NCBI RefSeq assembly: GCF_000155975.1
Contig: NZ_GG730300.1
Coordinates: forward strand, 660,159-724,158
Direction: 5' to 3'
Length of the DNA stretch: 64,000 bases
DNA from: Citrobacter youngae ATCC 29220
GTDB lineage: Bacteria > Pseudomonadota > Gammaproteobacteria > Enterobacterales > Enterobacteriaceae
This document shows, one piece after another, positions 8,862 to 20,890 of this stretch. The notes below the pieces were generated by a model. It ran no database searches and had not been told where the DNA came from. It saw nothing but the letters and a program-made list of their open reading frames with translations. Within the stretch, counting starts at the first letter, position 1. The number at the start of each line of letters is the position of its first letter. The translations under genes and the position numbers were made by a program.

Positions 8862-10262
8862 TTATTTGATGCTGCGAATGTCGGCGAAGTGGCCGGTAAC
8901 GGCGGCGGCGGCGGCCATAGCCGGGCTGACTAAATGCGTGCGGCCACCGCGGCCCTGACGACCTTCAAAGTTACGGTTGCTGGTGGATGCGCAGCGCTCG
9001 CCTGGGTTCAGACGGTCGTTGTTCATGGCCAGACACATGGAACAGCCCGGTAAACGCCATTCAAAACCGGCTTCGATGAAGATCTTATCCAGTCCTTCCG
9101 CTTCGGCCTGCGCTTTTACCGGACCCGAACCTGGCACCACCAGCGCCTGTACGCCCGGCGCGACTTTGCGACCTTTGGCGATTTCCGCCGCGGCGCGTAA
9201 ATCTTCAATGCGCGAGTTGGTGCAGGAACCGATGAACACTTTATCGATAGCTACTTCCGTTAACGGAATGCCCGGTTGCAGTCCCATATACGCCAGCGCT
9301 TTTTCCGCCGATGCGCGCTCAACGGGATCGGCAAACGATGCCGGGTCGGGAATATTATCGTTCACCGAGATCACCTGACCCGGATTGGTGCCCCAGGTGA
9401 CCTGCGGCGCAATTTCTTCCGCTTGCAGGGTGACGACGGTATCAAACGTTGCGCCGTCGTCGGTTTGCAGCGTTTTCCAGTACTCAACCGCGTGGGCAAA
9501 ATCCTCGCCTTTCGGCGCGTGCAGACGGCCTTGTACATAGTTAAAGGTGGTTTCATCCGGGGCGACCAGACCGGCTTTGGCGCCCATTTCAATCGCCATG
9601 TTGCACAGCGTCATACGGCCTTCCATGCTCAGCGCACGGATGGCTTCGCCACAAAATTCAACCACGTGTCCGGTGCCACCTGCACTACCCGTTTTACCGA
9701 TAATCGCCAACACGATATCTTTGGCGGTAATGCCAGGCGCGGCAGTGCCGTTGACTTCAATCTTCATGGTTTTGGCGCGACCCTGTTTCAGGGTTTGCGT
9801 TGCCAGCACGTGCTCCACTTCGGAGGTGCCGATACCGAACGCCAGCGCGCCGAACGCGCCGTGGGTGGCGGTGTGGGAGTCGCCGCAGACGATGGTCATC
9901 CCCGGCAGGGTGACGCCCTGTTCCGGCCCCATCACATGCACGATCCCCTGATACGGGTGGTTCAGGTCGTACAGTTCAACGCCAAATTCATTGCAGTTTT
10001 TGATCAGTTCCTGCATCTGAATACGCGCCATTTCGCCGGAGGCGTTAATGTCTTTGGTTTGCGTCGAGACGTTGTGATCCATGGTGGCAAAGGTTTTACC
10101 CGGCTGGCGCACCTGACGGCCATGGGCGCGCAGACCATCAAACGCCTGCGGAGAGGTCACTTCATGCACCAGATGTCTGTCGATATACAGCAGCGGGGTT
10201 TCGTTTTGCGCCTCAAAGACCACGTGCGCATCAAATAATTTTTCGTATAACGTTTTGGCCAT
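8862..10262 (-). CDS. leuC: Isopropylmalate isomerase large subunit LeuC
   Basis: Large, iron-sulfur subunit of 3-isopropylmalate dehydratase, 466 residues. The cluster ligands are visible as GSCTNSR (Cys about 347) and GCSMCLAMN (Cys407 and Cys410). Aconitase-type sequence [12 protein letters not shown] and the C-terminal [18 protein letters not shown] are intact. It starts two bases after leuB ends, so translation is closely coupled. Cytoplasmic partner of LeuD. Confidence 0.97.
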   Translation of the reverse strand: MAKTLYEKLFDAHVVFEAQNETPLLYIDRHLVHEVTSPQAFDGLRAHGRQVRQPGKTFATMDHNVSTQTKDINASGEMARIQMQELIKNCNEFGVELYDLNHPYQGIVHVMGPEQGVTLPGMTIVCGDSHTATHGAFGALAFGIGTSEVEHVLATQTLKQGRAKTMKIEVNGTAAPGITAKDIVLAIIGKTGSAGGTGHVVEFCGEAIRALSMEGRMTLCNMAIEMGAKAGLVAPDETTFNYVQGRLHAPKGEDFAHAVEYWKTLQTDDGATFDTVVTLQAEEIAPQVTWGTNPGQVISVNDNIPDPASFADPVERASAEKALAYMGLQPGIPLTEVAIDKVFIGSCTNSRIEDLRAAAEIAKGRKVAPGVQALVVPGSGPVKAQAEAEGLDKIFIEAGFEWRLPGCSMCLAMNNDRLNPGERCASTSNRNFEGRQGRGGRTHLVSPAMAAAAAVTGHFADIRSIK

Positions 10263-10264
10263 GA

Positions 10265-12927
<2,663 letters not shown>

Positions 12928-12967
12928 GGTTTAGGTCCTTGGTCTTTAGGGCGCCTTGCTTCGAGCA

Positions 12968-12998
12968 TAAAAAAACCCGCGCAACGGCGCGGGTTTTT
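12968..12998 (-). terminator. leu operon attenuator terminator
   Basis: Minus-strand stem CCCGCGC-CGTT-GCGCGGG flanked by A/T pairs and followed by a T run, between leuL and leuA. It stops transcription when charged leucyl-tRNA lets the ribosome pass the leader Leu codons. Confidence 0.93.
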
Positions 12999-13016
12999 GT
13001 CTTAACTGGAGCTGAC

Positions 13017-13103
13017 TTAATGCTGAATATCGTCCACCAGTCTACCGCGCAATGAAGATGCGTTTAGTAGTAGTAGACCGTTAAAACGAGCAATGTAAGT
13101 CAT
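13017..13103 (-). CDS. leuL: leu operon leader peptide LeuL
   Basis: A 28-residue leader beginning MTYIARFNG and ending VDDIQH, with four consecutive leucines at positions 10-13, all encoded by the rare codon CTA. Ribosome stalling there under leucine or leucyl-tRNA shortage favours the antiterminator and leuABCD expression. Its length equals that of the E. coli leader, and the end IQH is shared, while the middle differs. Too short for most gene finders, but the position, control codons and terminator make it secure. Confidence 0.93.
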   Translation of the reverse strand: MTYIARFNGLLLLNASSLRGRLVDDIQH

Positions 13104-13137
13104 CAATTAAGCTCCAGGCGAATGCGATATGCTTTTA

Positions 13138-13166
13138 GTGGTACTGGATATGAACGCTGATGTCAA
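13138..13166 (-). promoter_or_regulatory. leuLABCD promoter
   Basis: Minus-strand TTGACA (13161-13166) and TACCAC (13138-13143) with a 17-base spacer, followed by AAAAGCATATCGC as at the E. coli leu promoter start. The strong -35 and weak -10 resemble the E. coli arrangement. Confidence 0.75.
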
Positions 13167-13757
13167 CCCCATCCCCGACAAATGCGTCTTTAGCGGGGGA
13201 AAGTTTATGCAAAACTTAAGCGAATTGTGCTGAATTTATTGGCGCATATAAAATTAATCCGCTGATGTTTGCACATACTTTTCATGGTTTGACATATTTA
13301 AGCATATTTATTTGCACTTATTGTAACCATCGGTTGAGGAAAGTTGCTTGGTTAGGATGTTATATCTGTATGATTTGTCTGTTTTTATACTAACCCTGAA
13401 TGAGTAAGGAGAGGCTAAAACCCCATAATTGATAAATTAATGTTAACTTTTAATGTATTAATAATATAAACATTTAATTAAAACTTAAATATACATTCAT
13501 AATATGTATGATTGTATATTCGCCATGCTTATGGTTATATTGTTTTCGAAATTTAAACATATGAATCATCGTGCAGTGACCTCGGTCACACTGCGCTCGC
13601 ATTGCTCTTTTGTTCATTTAGGTTTGTGCCTTTATGTTTTCCTAATTTTAATGTTTTTCCTTTTTCTCATTTTATATGCATGGTAAATCATATTAACGGG
13701 GGTTATTTCTTCACTCCGTCTGGGAAAAGGAAGTTTAGAGTGACAGTGGAGTTAAAT
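13167..13757. promoter_or_regulatory. AT-rich leuL-leuO divergent control region
   Basis: About 590 bases between the leu promoter and leuO with runs of A and T, above all at 13400-13520. No convincing gene is seen. In E. coli and Salmonella the equivalent gap holds the leuO promoter, H-NS silencing sites and the element through which ilvIH and leuO transcription relays to leu. Base composition here fits that use; exact sites were not resolved. Confidence 0.6.
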
Positions 13758-14705
13758 ATGCCAGAAGTAAAAATAATAGATAAACCAAATCTTTTAGAGC
13801 CAGGAAGACCGCAGCTTCGCATGGTTGACCTTAATCTTTTAACCGTTTTTGATGCGGTGATGCAGGAACAGAATATTACCCGCGCTGCGCATACTCTGGG
13901 GATGTCACAACCTGCGGTCAGTAATGCGGTCGCGCGCCTGAAGGTCATGTTTAATGATGAACTTTTTGTGCGTTATGGACGAGGGATCCAGCCGACAGCC
14001 AGAGCGTTCCAGCTATTTGGCTCTATTCGCCAGGCATTGCAATTAGTGCAAAACGAGCTGCCAGGATCGGGTTTTGAGCCAACCAGCAGTGAGCGTGTAT
14101 TCAATCTTTGCGTATGCAGTCCATTAGATAATATCCTGACATCGTTGATTTATAATCGGGTTGAACAAGTCGCGCCAAACATTAATGTCGTATTTAAATC
14201 TTCACTCAATCAAAATACCGAACATCAGCTGCGTTACCAGGAAACGGAGTTTGTTATTAGCTATGAAGAGTTCCGTCGTCCTGAATTCTCCAGCATTCCG
14301 TTGTTCAATGATGAAATGGTGTTAGTCGCAAGTAAAAAGCATCCGCGCATTAGTGGTCCATTATTGGAAAGCGATGTTTATAATGAACAGCACGCTGCGG
14401 TTTCGCTTGATCGCTTCGCATCTTTCAGCCAGCCGTGGTATGACACCCCGGATAAACAATCCTGCGTCGCTTACCAGGGGATGGCATTAATTAGCGTTCT
14501 TAATATTGTGTCGCAAACGCACTTGGTCGCTATTGCGCCACGTTGGTTGGCAGAAGAGTTTGCCGATTCTTTGCAGCTTCAGATATTGCCTTTACCGTTA
14601 AAATTGAACAGCCGCACGTGTTATCTTTCCTGGCATGAAGCCGCTGGCCGGGATAAAGGACATCAATGGATGGAAGAGCTGTTGGTCTCCATCTGTAAGC
14701 AATAG
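13758..14705 (+). CDS. leuO: LysR-type regulator LeuO
   Basis: Pleiotropic LysR-family regulator that antagonises H-NS and controls many silent loci, including CRISPR-cas, porins and leu in relatives. 315 residues, one longer than in E. coli. The ATG at 13758 starts [13 protein letters not shown] and matches the family start; the frame stays open upstream, but that stretch is AT-rich leader. The winged HTH is [19 protein letters not shown]...[12 protein letters not shown] (about 22-62), followed by the effector domain. Residues [19 protein letters not shown] are identical to E. coli. The C-terminus SICKQ is slightly different from relatives. Confidence 0.95.
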   Translation: MPEVKIIDKPNLLEPGRPQLRMVDLNLLTVFDAVMQEQNITRAAHTLGMSQPAVSNAVARLKVMFNDELFVRYGRGIQPTARAFQLFGSIRQALQLVQNELPGSGFEPTSSERVFNLCVCSPLDNILTSLIYNRVEQVAPNINVVFKSSLNQNTEHQLRYQETEFVISYEEFRRPEFSSIPLFNDEMVLVASKKHPRISGPLLESDVYNEQHAAVSLDRFASFSQPWYDTPDKQSCVAYQGMALISVLNIVSQTHLVAIAPRWLAEEFADSLQLQILPLPLKLNSRTCYLSWHEAAGRDKGHQWMEELLVSICKQ

Positions 14706-14710
14706 CATTC

Positions 14711-14754
14711 AGCAGAACAAGCCGGATACTACATCTGGTTTGTTCTGCTTTTTT
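14711..14754 (+). terminator. leuO terminator
   Basis: AGCAGAACAA (14711-14720) pairs exactly with TTGTTCTGCT (14740-14749), with a partly paired inner stem, followed by T5. Six bases after the leuO stop. Confidence 0.85.
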
Positions 14755-15023
14755 CTCTGAACATGAAATTTTATGCTGAACTCAATTTTTAACGATTAGC
14801 TAAAGGCGTAAAAAAATAGAGTAATAACTGTAAGTCCTCCTTTTTAAGCGATTATTTATCATCTCAAATGCTTATGCTGGTTTAATTCTCCATTTATTCG
14901 ATTCTTTCCTCCGTTTTATTCTTATTTACTCCTGAGCCACCCCTTCGGAGTCAATTGCCATGCGTCATCGTCAGCGGTTAATGTGGTGTTAAATCGTTAT
15001 TCATTATAAGAGTGGGGCAAGCC
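14755..15023 (+). promoter_or_regulatory. ilvIH upstream control region
   Basis: AT-rich 269-base region before ilvI. In E. coli this is where Lrp binds at several sites to activate ilvIH. Two sequences ending TTATGCTG (about 14764-14778 and 14864-14878) resemble the degenerate Lrp consensus at 12 and 11 of 15 positions. I could not fix the promoter hexamers. Confidence 0.5.
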
Positions 15024-16748
15024 ATGGAGATGTTGTCTGGAGCCGAGATGGTCGTCCGATCGCTTATCGATCAGGGTGTAAAGCAGGTGTTCGGTTATCC
15101 CGGGGGGGCCGTCCTCGATATTTATGATGCGCTGCATACGGTCGGGGGAATTGATCATGTGCTGGTCCGCCATGAACAGGCCGCGGTGCACATGGCCGAT
15201 GGCCTGGCGCGCGCCACGGGGGAAGTGGGCGTCGTATTAGTCACTTCCGGACCTGGCGCTACCAATGCGATCACCGGAATTGCAACGGCTTACATGGATT
15301 CCATTCCGCTGGTGATCCTCTCCGGGCAGGTCGCAACTTCGCTGATTGGCTACGACGCCTTTCAGGAGTGCGACATGGTGGGCATATCCCGTCCGGTGGT
15401 GAAGCACAGCTTCCTGGTTAAACAAACGGAAGATATCCCACAGGTGCTGAAAAAAGCCTTCTGGTTGGCGGCAAGCGGTCGTCCGGGTCCTGTGGTGGTG
15501 GACTTGCCGAAGGATATTCTGAATCCCGCAAAGAAACTGCCCTATAGCTGGCCGGACTCGGTGAGTATGCGTTCGTATAATCCGACGACGACGGGACATA
15601 AAGGACAGATAAAACGCGCCCTGCAGACGCTGGTGGCGGCTAAAAAACCGGTTGTGTATGTGGGCGGCGGCGCGGTGAATGCAGGCTGCCATGAGCAGTT
15701 GGGGCAGATCGCTGAAGCACTTAACCTGCCGGTTGTCTCCTCGCTGATGGGGCTGGGGGCGTTCCCGGCAACGCATCGGCAGGCGCTTGGGATGCTGGGC
15801 ATGCATGGAACTTACGAAGCCAATATGACCATGCATCATTCCGATGTGATCTTTGCCGTCGGCGTGCGCTTTGACGATCGAACGACCAACAACCTGGCAA
15901 AATATTGCCCGAATGCGACCGTACTGCATATCGACATCGATCCGACCTCTATTTCGAAGACCGTCACCGCGGATATTCCGATTGTCGGCGATGCTCGTCT
16001 GGTCCTTGATCAGATGCTCGAACTGCTGCCGCAGGAAAAATCTCAGCAGCCGCTGGATGATAATCGCGACTGGTGGCAACAGATTGAGCACTGGCGCGCC
16101 CGTCAGTGCCTGAAGTATGACACGCAAAGCGAAAGCATTAAGCCGCAGGCGGTGATTGAAACCATCTGGCGTCTGACGAAAGGGGATGCGTATGTAACCT
16201 CTGACGTTGGTCAGCATCAAATGTTCGCCGCACTGTACTACCCGTTCGATAAACCACGCCGCTGGATTAACTCTGGCGGCCTCGGCACCATGGGGTTTGG
16301 TTTGCCTGCGGCGTTAGGCGTGAAAATGGCGCTGCCGGATGAAACGGTGGTGTGCGTCACCGGCGATGGCAGCATTCAGATGAATATTCAGGAGCTGTCG
16401 ACGGCGCTGCAGTACGAGCTGCCGGTGCTGGTGCTCAATCTTAACAACCGCTATCTCGGCATGGTCAAACAGTGGCAGGACATGATCTACTCCGGACGTC
16501 ACTCACAGTCATATATGCAGTCGCTGCCCGATTTTGTGCGTCTTGCCGAAGCTTATGGGCATATTGGGATCCAGATTAACCGTCCAGACGAACTGGAAAA
16601 CAAGCTGAGCGAAGCGCTGGAGCATGTGCGCAACCGGCGTCTGGTGTTTGTCGATGTCACCGTCGATGGCAGCGAGCATGTCTACCCGATGCAGATTCGT
16701 GGGGGCGGTATGGATGAAATGTGGTTAAGCAAAACGGAGAGGACCTGA
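15024..16748 (+). CDS. ilvI: Acetolactate synthase III large subunit IlvI
   Basis: Catalytic subunit of valine-sensitive acetohydroxyacid synthase III, making acetolactate or acetohydroxybutyrate for valine, leucine and isoleucine. 574 residues from the ATG of [11 protein letters not shown]; a GTG four codons upstream is not the likely start. The TPP-activating Glu51 sits in [13 protein letters not shown], and the TPP-Mg motif GDGS (447-450) with its NN (474-475) is intact. The FAD-binding middle domain is complete. Two bases separate its stop from ilvH. Confidence 0.97.
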   Translation: MEMLSGAEMVVRSLIDQGVKQVFGYPGGAVLDIYDALHTVGGIDHVLVRHEQAAVHMADGLARATGEVGVVLVTSGPGATNAITGIATAYMDSIPLVILSGQVATSLIGYDAFQECDMVGISRPVVKHSFLVKQTEDIPQVLKKAFWLAASGRPGPVVVDLPKDILNPAKKLPYSWPDSVSMRSYNPTTTGHKGQIKRALQTLVAAKKPVVYVGGGAVNAGCHEQLGQIAEALNLPVVSSLMGLGAFPATHRQALGMLGMHGTYEANMTMHHSDVIFAVGVRFDDRTTNNLAKYCPNATVLHIDIDPTSISKTVTADIPIVGDARLVLDQMLELLPQEKSQQPLDDNRDWWQQIEHWRARQCLKYDTQSESIKPQAVIETIWRLTKGDAYVTSDVGQHQMFAALYYPFDKPRRWINSGGLGTMGFGLPAALGVKMALPDETVVCVTGDGSIQMNIQELSTALQYELPVLVLNLNNRYLGMVKQWQDMIYSGRHSQSYMQSLPDFVRLAEAYGHIGIQINRPDELENKLSEALEHVRNRRLVFVDVTVDGSEHVYPMQIRGGGMDEMWLSKTERT

Positions 16749-16750
16749 TT

Positions 16751-17242
16751 ATGCGCCGGATATTATCGGTATTGCTGGAAAATGAGTCGGGTGCCTTGTC
16801 GCGTGTGATAGGCCTTTTCGCCCAGCGTGGTTACAATATTGAAAGCCTGACGGTCGCGCCAACGGACGATCCAACCTTATCGCGAATGACGATTCAGACG
16901 GTAGGGGATGAAAAAGTCCTGGAGCAGATCGAAAAGCAGCTACACAAACTGGTGGACGTTCTGCGCGTGAGCGAACTGGGGCAGGGGGCCCACGTTGAAC
17001 GGGAGATCATGTTGGTGAAAATCCAGGCCAGCGGTTATGGCCGGGAAGAGGTGAAGCGCAACACGGAGATTTTCCGTGGGCAAATCATCGACGTTACGCC
17101 GTCCATCTACACCGTACAGTTGGCGGGCACCAGCGATAAGCTGGATGCGTTCCTGGCAACATTACGTGAAGTTGCCAAAATTGTGGAAGTGGCCCGTTCC
17201 GGCGTGGTGGGGCTGTCTCGCGGCGATAAAATCATGCGTTAA
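16751..17242 (+). CDS. ilvH: Acetolactate synthase III regulatory subunit IlvH
   Basis: Small subunit that activates IlvI and confers valine feedback inhibition. 163 residues: an N-terminal ACT domain (about 1-75) and the C-terminal ALS_ss_C domain. Gly14 and Ser17 in [11 protein letters not shown], positions whose change gives valine resistance in E. coli, are the wild-type residues, so the enzyme should be valine-sensitive. The ATG at 16751 is chosen by match to E. coli; upstream codons lie inside ilvI. Confidence 0.96.
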   Translation: MRRILSVLLENESGALSRVIGLFAQRGYNIESLTVAPTDDPTLSRMTIQTVGDEKVLEQIEKQLHKLVDVLRVSELGQGAHVEREIMLVKIQASGYGREEVKRNTEIFRGQIIDVTPSIYTVQLAGTSDKLDAFLATLREVAKIVEVARSGVVGLSRGDKIMR

Positions 17243-17255
17243 TAGTCCACTGTAA

Positions 17256-17333
17256 GCCTGATAGGCAAAGCGCCATCAGGCGTCATCGCGGAGGTCGTGC
17301 CGGATGACGGCGTAAACGTCTTATCCGGCCTAC
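17256..17333. repeat. REP cluster between ilvH and cra
   Basis: One unit at 17256-17281 (GCCTGAT...ATCAGGC) and another at 17299-17333 (GCCGGATGACGG...TTATCCGGCCTAC). Probable 3' stabiliser of ilvIH mRNA. Confidence 0.85.
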
Positions 17334-17493
17334 GGGCGACGTATCGGCTACCGGTTGCTTTTTTTTTGCGAAATCAGCAGTAACCAGAGACAAAAGCGGT
17401 TGCCGCAGTCATTATTCTGCGCTTAGATGTTAATAAATTTAACCCATGCCATCGCAAAGGTTATGGTTTGTACATTTTACGCAAGGGGCAATT

Positions 17494-18498
17494 GTGAAAC
17501 TGGATGAAATCGCTCGGTTGGCCGGCGTTTCGCGAACGACTGCAAGCTACGTTATTAATGGCAAAGCGAAGCAATATCGCGTGAGCGACAAAACGGTTGA
17601 AAAAGTCATGGCGGTGGTGCGCGAGCATAATTACCACCCGAATGCTGTGGCTGCCGGGCTACGTGCTGGACGCACACGTTCTATCGGGCTGGTGATCCCG
17701 GATCTTGAGAACACGAGCTATACCCGGATCGCAAACTATCTGGAGCGCCAGGCGCGTCAGCGCGGGTATCAACTGTTGATTGCCTGCTCTGAAGATCAGC
17801 CTGATAACGAAATGCGCTGTATTGAGCATCTTTTACAACGCCAGGTTGACGCTATCATTGTGTCGACTTCCTTACCGCCTGAACACCCGTTCTACCAGCG
17901 CTGGGCAAACAGTTCATTCCCGATTGTGGCGCTGGACCGTGCGCTGGATCGCGAACATTTCACCAGCGTGGTGGGCGCAGACCAGGATGATGCGGAAATG
18001 CTGGCGCAGGAGTTACGCAAGTTCCCTGCTGAAACCGTGCTCTATCTCGGCGCGCTGCCTGAATTATCCGTCAGCTTCCTGCGTGAGCAGGGCTTCCGTA
18101 CCGCGTGGAAAGACGATCCGCGCGAGGTGCATTTCCTGTACGCCAACAGCTATGAGCGTGAAGCGGCGGCGCAGTTATTTGATAAATGGCTGGAAACGCA
18201 TCCAATGCCTCAGGCGCTGTTTACCACCTCGTTTGCTCTGTTGCAGGGGGTGATGGATGTGACTCTGCGTCGCGATGGGCAGCTGCCGTCCGATTTAGCG
18301 ATTGCGACGTTTGGCGACCACGAACTGCTCGACTTCCTGCAGTGTCCGGTTCTGGCGGTGGCGCAGCGCCATCGCGATGTAGCCGAGCGCGTGCTGGAGA
18401 TTGTGCTGGCAAGCCTCGATGAACCGCGTAAACCAAAACCTGGGTTGACGCGCATCCGGCGTAATCTGTACCGCCGCGGTATACTGAGCCGTAACTAA
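17494..18498 (+). CDS. cra: Catabolite repressor/activator Cra (FruR)
   Basis: LacI-family regulator of carbon flow that releases DNA on binding fructose-1-phosphate or fructose-1,6-bisphosphate; it represses glycolytic and activates gluconeogenic genes. 334 residues from a GTG at 17494 with GCAAGGGGCAATT before it. The N-terminal [23 protein letters not shown] and hinge are followed by the periplasmic-binding-like sensor domain. Monocistronic, with its own control region after the REP cluster. Confidence 0.96.
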   Translation: MKLDEIARLAGVSRTTASYVINGKAKQYRVSDKTVEKVMAVVREHNYHPNAVAAGLRAGRTRSIGLVIPDLENTSYTRIANYLERQARQRGYQLLIACSEDQPDNEMRCIEHLLQRQVDAIIVSTSLPPEHPFYQRWANSSFPIVALDRALDREHFTSVVGADQDDAEMLAQELRKFPAETVLYLGALPELSVSFLREQGFRTAWKDDPREVHFLYANSYEREAAAQLFDKWLETHPMPQALFTTSFALLQGVMDVTLRRDGQLPSDLAIATFGDHELLDFLQCPVLAVAQRHRDVAERVLEIVLASLDEPRKPKPGLTRIRRNLYRRGILSRN

Positions 18499-18506
18499 GT
18501 TGCCTC

Positions 18507-18548
18507 ATTTGATGGCGTCAACGGGATAAGCCTCTGACGTCATCAAAT
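18507..18548 (+). terminator. Stem-loop behind cra
   Basis: ATTTGATGGCGTCA (18507-18520) pairs with TGACGTCATCAAAT (18535-18548), 14 pairs with one G-T, 14-base loop, followed by the T-containing AATCTATTTTC. It lacks a clean T tract, so it may be a terminator or an mRNA-stabilising hairpin. Confidence 0.6.
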
Positions 18549-19030
18549 AATCTATTTTCAGAAATAACCTCATTATAATTAAGAATATTCTTTAGAATTA
18601 TCTGAATTTGATTCTTAAATTATGCCGAATTAAAAATGCAACTCTCCATTTTTGGGTTATTGAAGCGTAAAGATGCGTTACGGTTGTATTATTTTGTTAC
18701 ATGCTTGTATGGATTTGCCGAATTAACAAACACTTTGCCGCCATATGGCGACAACCTCACGCTTACCTCGCTCCTGCACGGCGTACAGACTGACTAACTG
18801 GTACTGTTATCTCGCTGCATATTGTCCTAAAATGCCGCTCGCGTCGCAAACTGACACTTTATATTTTCTTTGGATGATATTCAGTTGTTTTAAACAATGA
18901 TGAGTTGTTGGATTTTTTTCTTACAAATATTCATGACGTTAATTTGCTTCGTTTGCTGTACGGAATTTGTTCAACGCTGATATTAGCCGTAAACATTGGA
19001 TTTTTTGCTCCGCTTAGCGCCGCGACTTGC
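18549..19030. other. Gene-free stretch before the dcw promoter
   Basis: About 480 bases without a convincing reading frame. It is AT-rich at 18549-18660 and of more mixed composition later. Nothing recognised apart from the flanking hairpin and promoter; it may hold extra upstream sites for the dcw promoter. Confidence 0.5.
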
Positions 19031-19060
19031 TTGACAAGGTTTTCCTCCGCTCCGTAAACT
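19031..19060 (+). promoter_or_regulatory. dcw cluster promoter Pmra
   Basis: TTGACA (19031-19036) and TAAACT (19055-19060) with an 18-base spacer, the same hexamers as the E. coli mra promoter that drives much of the downstream division and wall cluster. Confidence 0.88.
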
Positions 19061-19067
19061 CCTTTAA

Positions 19068-19093
19068 GTGGGATTTTGTGGGATAAAGTGGTA
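19068..19093 (+). promoter_or_regulatory. MraZ operator, three 10-base-spaced repeats
   Basis: GTGGGA at 19068-19073, GTGGGA at 19078-19083 and the imperfect GTGGTA at 19088-19093 lie just after the promoter. The spacing of one helical turn and TGGG core are the known MraZ binding pattern, by which MraZ represses its own operon. Confidence 0.88.
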
Positions 19094-19111
19094 ATCGGGG
19101 GTGAGACTGGC

Positions 19112-19570
19112 ATGTTCCGGGGAGCAACGTTAGTTAATCTCGACAGTAAAGGGCGCTTATCCGTGCCTACCCGTTATCGGGATCAACTGATCGAGAGCGC
19201 TACCGGTCAAATGGTTTGCACCATTGACATCCATCACCCGTGCCTGCTGCTGTACCCCCTGCCTGAATGGGAAATTATCGAGCAGAAGTTATCGCGTCTG
19301 TCGAGCATGAATCCAGTTGAGCGCCGCGTACAGCGCTTATTGTTGGGCCATGCCAGCGAATGTCAGATGGATAGCGCTGGCCGGTTATTGATTGCGCCCA
19401 TTCTGCGGCAACATGCGGGGCTAACGAAAGAAGTGATGCTGGTTGGGCAGTTCAATAAGTTTGAGCTGTGGGATGAAACGACCTGGTATCAACAGGTCAA
19501 GGAAGATATCGACGCTGAGCAGTCTGTTACCGGCGCGCTGTCGGAACGATTGCAGGATTTGTCTCTATAA
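19112..19570 (+). CDS. mraZ: Transcription regulator MraZ
   Basis: First gene of the division and wall cluster, 152 residues. Two AbrB-like swapped-hairpin domains each carry the DxxxR motif (DSKGR 11-15 and DSAGR 87-91). MraZ forms a ring that binds the TGGG repeats upstream and represses the cluster. The ATG of [10 protein letters not shown] is preceded by GGGGGTGAGAC. One base separates it from rsmH. Confidence 0.96.
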   Translation: MFRGATLVNLDSKGRLSVPTRYRDQLIESATGQMVCTIDIHHPCLLLYPLPEWEIIEQKLSRLSSMNPVERRVQRLLLGHASECQMDSAGRLLIAPILRQHAGLTKEVMLVGQFNKFELWDETTWYQQVKEDIDAEQSVTGALSERLQDLSL

Positions 19571-19571
19571 A

Positions 19572-20513
19572 ATGATGGAAAATTATAAACATACAACGGT
19601 GTTGCTGGATGAGGCCGTAAACGGCCTGAATATTCGTCCAGATGGCATCTACATTGACGGGACATTTGGTCGCGGTGGTCATTCACGTCTGATCCTCTCC
19701 CAGCTTGGCGAAGAGGGACGTTTATTGGCTATCGATCGCGATCCGCAGGCTATTGCCGTTGCAAAGACGATTACCGATCCCCGTTTTTCCATCGTCCATG
19801 GGCCTTTCTCTGCGTTGGCTGACTATGTCGCCGAGCGTGGACTTACCGGCAAGATCGACGGGATTCTTCTCGATCTTGGCGTGTCTTCACCGCAGCTTGA
19901 TGACGCGGAGCGCGGTTTCTCGTTTATGCGTGACGGTCCGTTGGATATGCGTATGGATCCAACACGCGGTCAGTCTGCGGCCGAATGGCTGCAAACCGCC
20001 GATGAAGCAGACATTGCCTGGGTGATTAAAACCTTTGGCGAGGAGCGCTTTGGCAAACGCATTGCTCGCGCCATCGTGGAGCGCAACCGCATCGAACCGA
20101 TGACGCGCACCAAAGAGCTGGCGGAAGTGATTGCCGCGGCAATGCCGGTGAAAGACAAATTCAAACATCCCGCGACCCGTACCTTCCAGGCGGTGCGCAT
20201 CTGGGTGAACAGTGAACTGGAGGAGATAGAGCAGGCGCTAAAAAGCTCGCTCAGCGTGCTGGCACCGGGTGGTCGCCTTTCGATTATCAGTTTCCATTCG
20301 CTTGAAGACCGCATTGTGAAACGTTTTATGCGTGAACAAAGCCGTGGTCCTCAGGTTCCGGCTGGAATACCGATGACGGAAGCGCAGATCAAAAAACTGG
20401 GCGGCCGTGAGTTAAGAGCACTAGGCAAGATGATGCCGGGTGAAGAAGAGGTAGCTGAAAATCCTCGTGCCCGTAGTTCAGTTCTGCGTATTGCAGAGAG
20501 GACGAACGCATGA
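19572..20513 (+). CDS. rsmH: 16S rRNA C1402 N4-methyltransferase RsmH (MraW)
   Basis: S-adenosylmethionine-dependent enzyme that methylates N4 of C1402 in the ribosomal P site, 313 residues. The SAM loop GTFGRGGHS (30-38) and a MraW-family segment [18 protein letters not shown] are present. The paired ATG-ATG start at 19572 fits E. coli. It overlaps ftsL by four bases (ATGA). Confidence 0.96.
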   Translation: MMENYKHTTVLLDEAVNGLNIRPDGIYIDGTFGRGGHSRLILSQLGEEGRLLAIDRDPQAIAVAKTITDPRFSIVHGPFSALADYVAERGLTGKIDGILLDLGVSSPQLDDAERGFSFMRDGPLDMRMDPTRGQSAAEWLQTADEADIAWVIKTFGEERFGKRIARAIVERNRIEPMTRTKELAEVIAAAMPVKDKFKHPATRTFQAVRIWVNSELEEIEQALKSSLSVLAPGGRLSIISFHSLEDRIVKRFMREQSRGPQVPAGIPMTEAQIKKLGGRELRALGKMMPGEEEVAENPRARSSVLRIAERTNA

Positions 20514-20875
20514 TCAGCAGAGTGACAGAAGCCCTCAGCAAAGTTAAAGGATCGATAGGAAGCAACGAGCGCCATGCCTTGCCTGGCGTGATCGGTGACG
20601 ATCTTTTGCGGTATGGGAAGCTGCCACTCTGCCTGTTCATTTGCATTATTTTGACGGCGGTTACCGTCGTGACAACAGCACACCATACGCGGTTACTGAC
20701 CGCGCAGCGTGAGCAGCTGGTTCTGGAACGAGATGCGCTGGATATCGAATGGCGCAACTTGATCCTTGAGGAGAACGCGCTCGGCGACCATAGCCGTGTT
20801 GAACGGATCGCAACGGAAAAGCTGCAAATGCAGCATGTTGATCCCTCACAAGAAAATATCGTAGTACAAAAATAA
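20510..20875 (+). CDS. ftsL: Cell division protein FtsL
   Basis: Bitopic divisome protein of 121 residues that forms a complex with FtsB and FtsQ and helps activate FtsWI. Short cytoplasmic tail, one membrane segment (about 38-57, [18 protein letters not shown]) and a periplasmic leucine-zipper coiled coil (about 60-100). Same length as E. coli FtsL. Confidence 0.96.
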   Translation: MISRVTEALSKVKGSIGSNERHALPGVIGDDLLRYGKLPLCLFICIILTAVTVVTTAHHTRLLTAQREQLVLERDALDIEWRNLILEENALGDHSRVERIATEKLQMQHVDPSQENIVVQK

Positions 20876-20890
20876 GGATAAACGCGACGC

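Noticed and set aside
9276..10238. 320-codon plus-strand frame antisense to leuC
   Set aside because: Shadow of the conserved leuC gene; no start signal or known protein pattern.
13504..13686. 60-codon hydrophobic frame before leuO
   Set aside because: AT-rich leader DNA gives Leu/Phe-rich frames by chance, and no convincing ribosome site precedes it.
13602..13757. N-terminal extension of LeuO by 52 codons
   Set aside because: The extension is hydrophobic and unlike any LysR regulator, while MPEVK at 13758 matches the known LeuO start.
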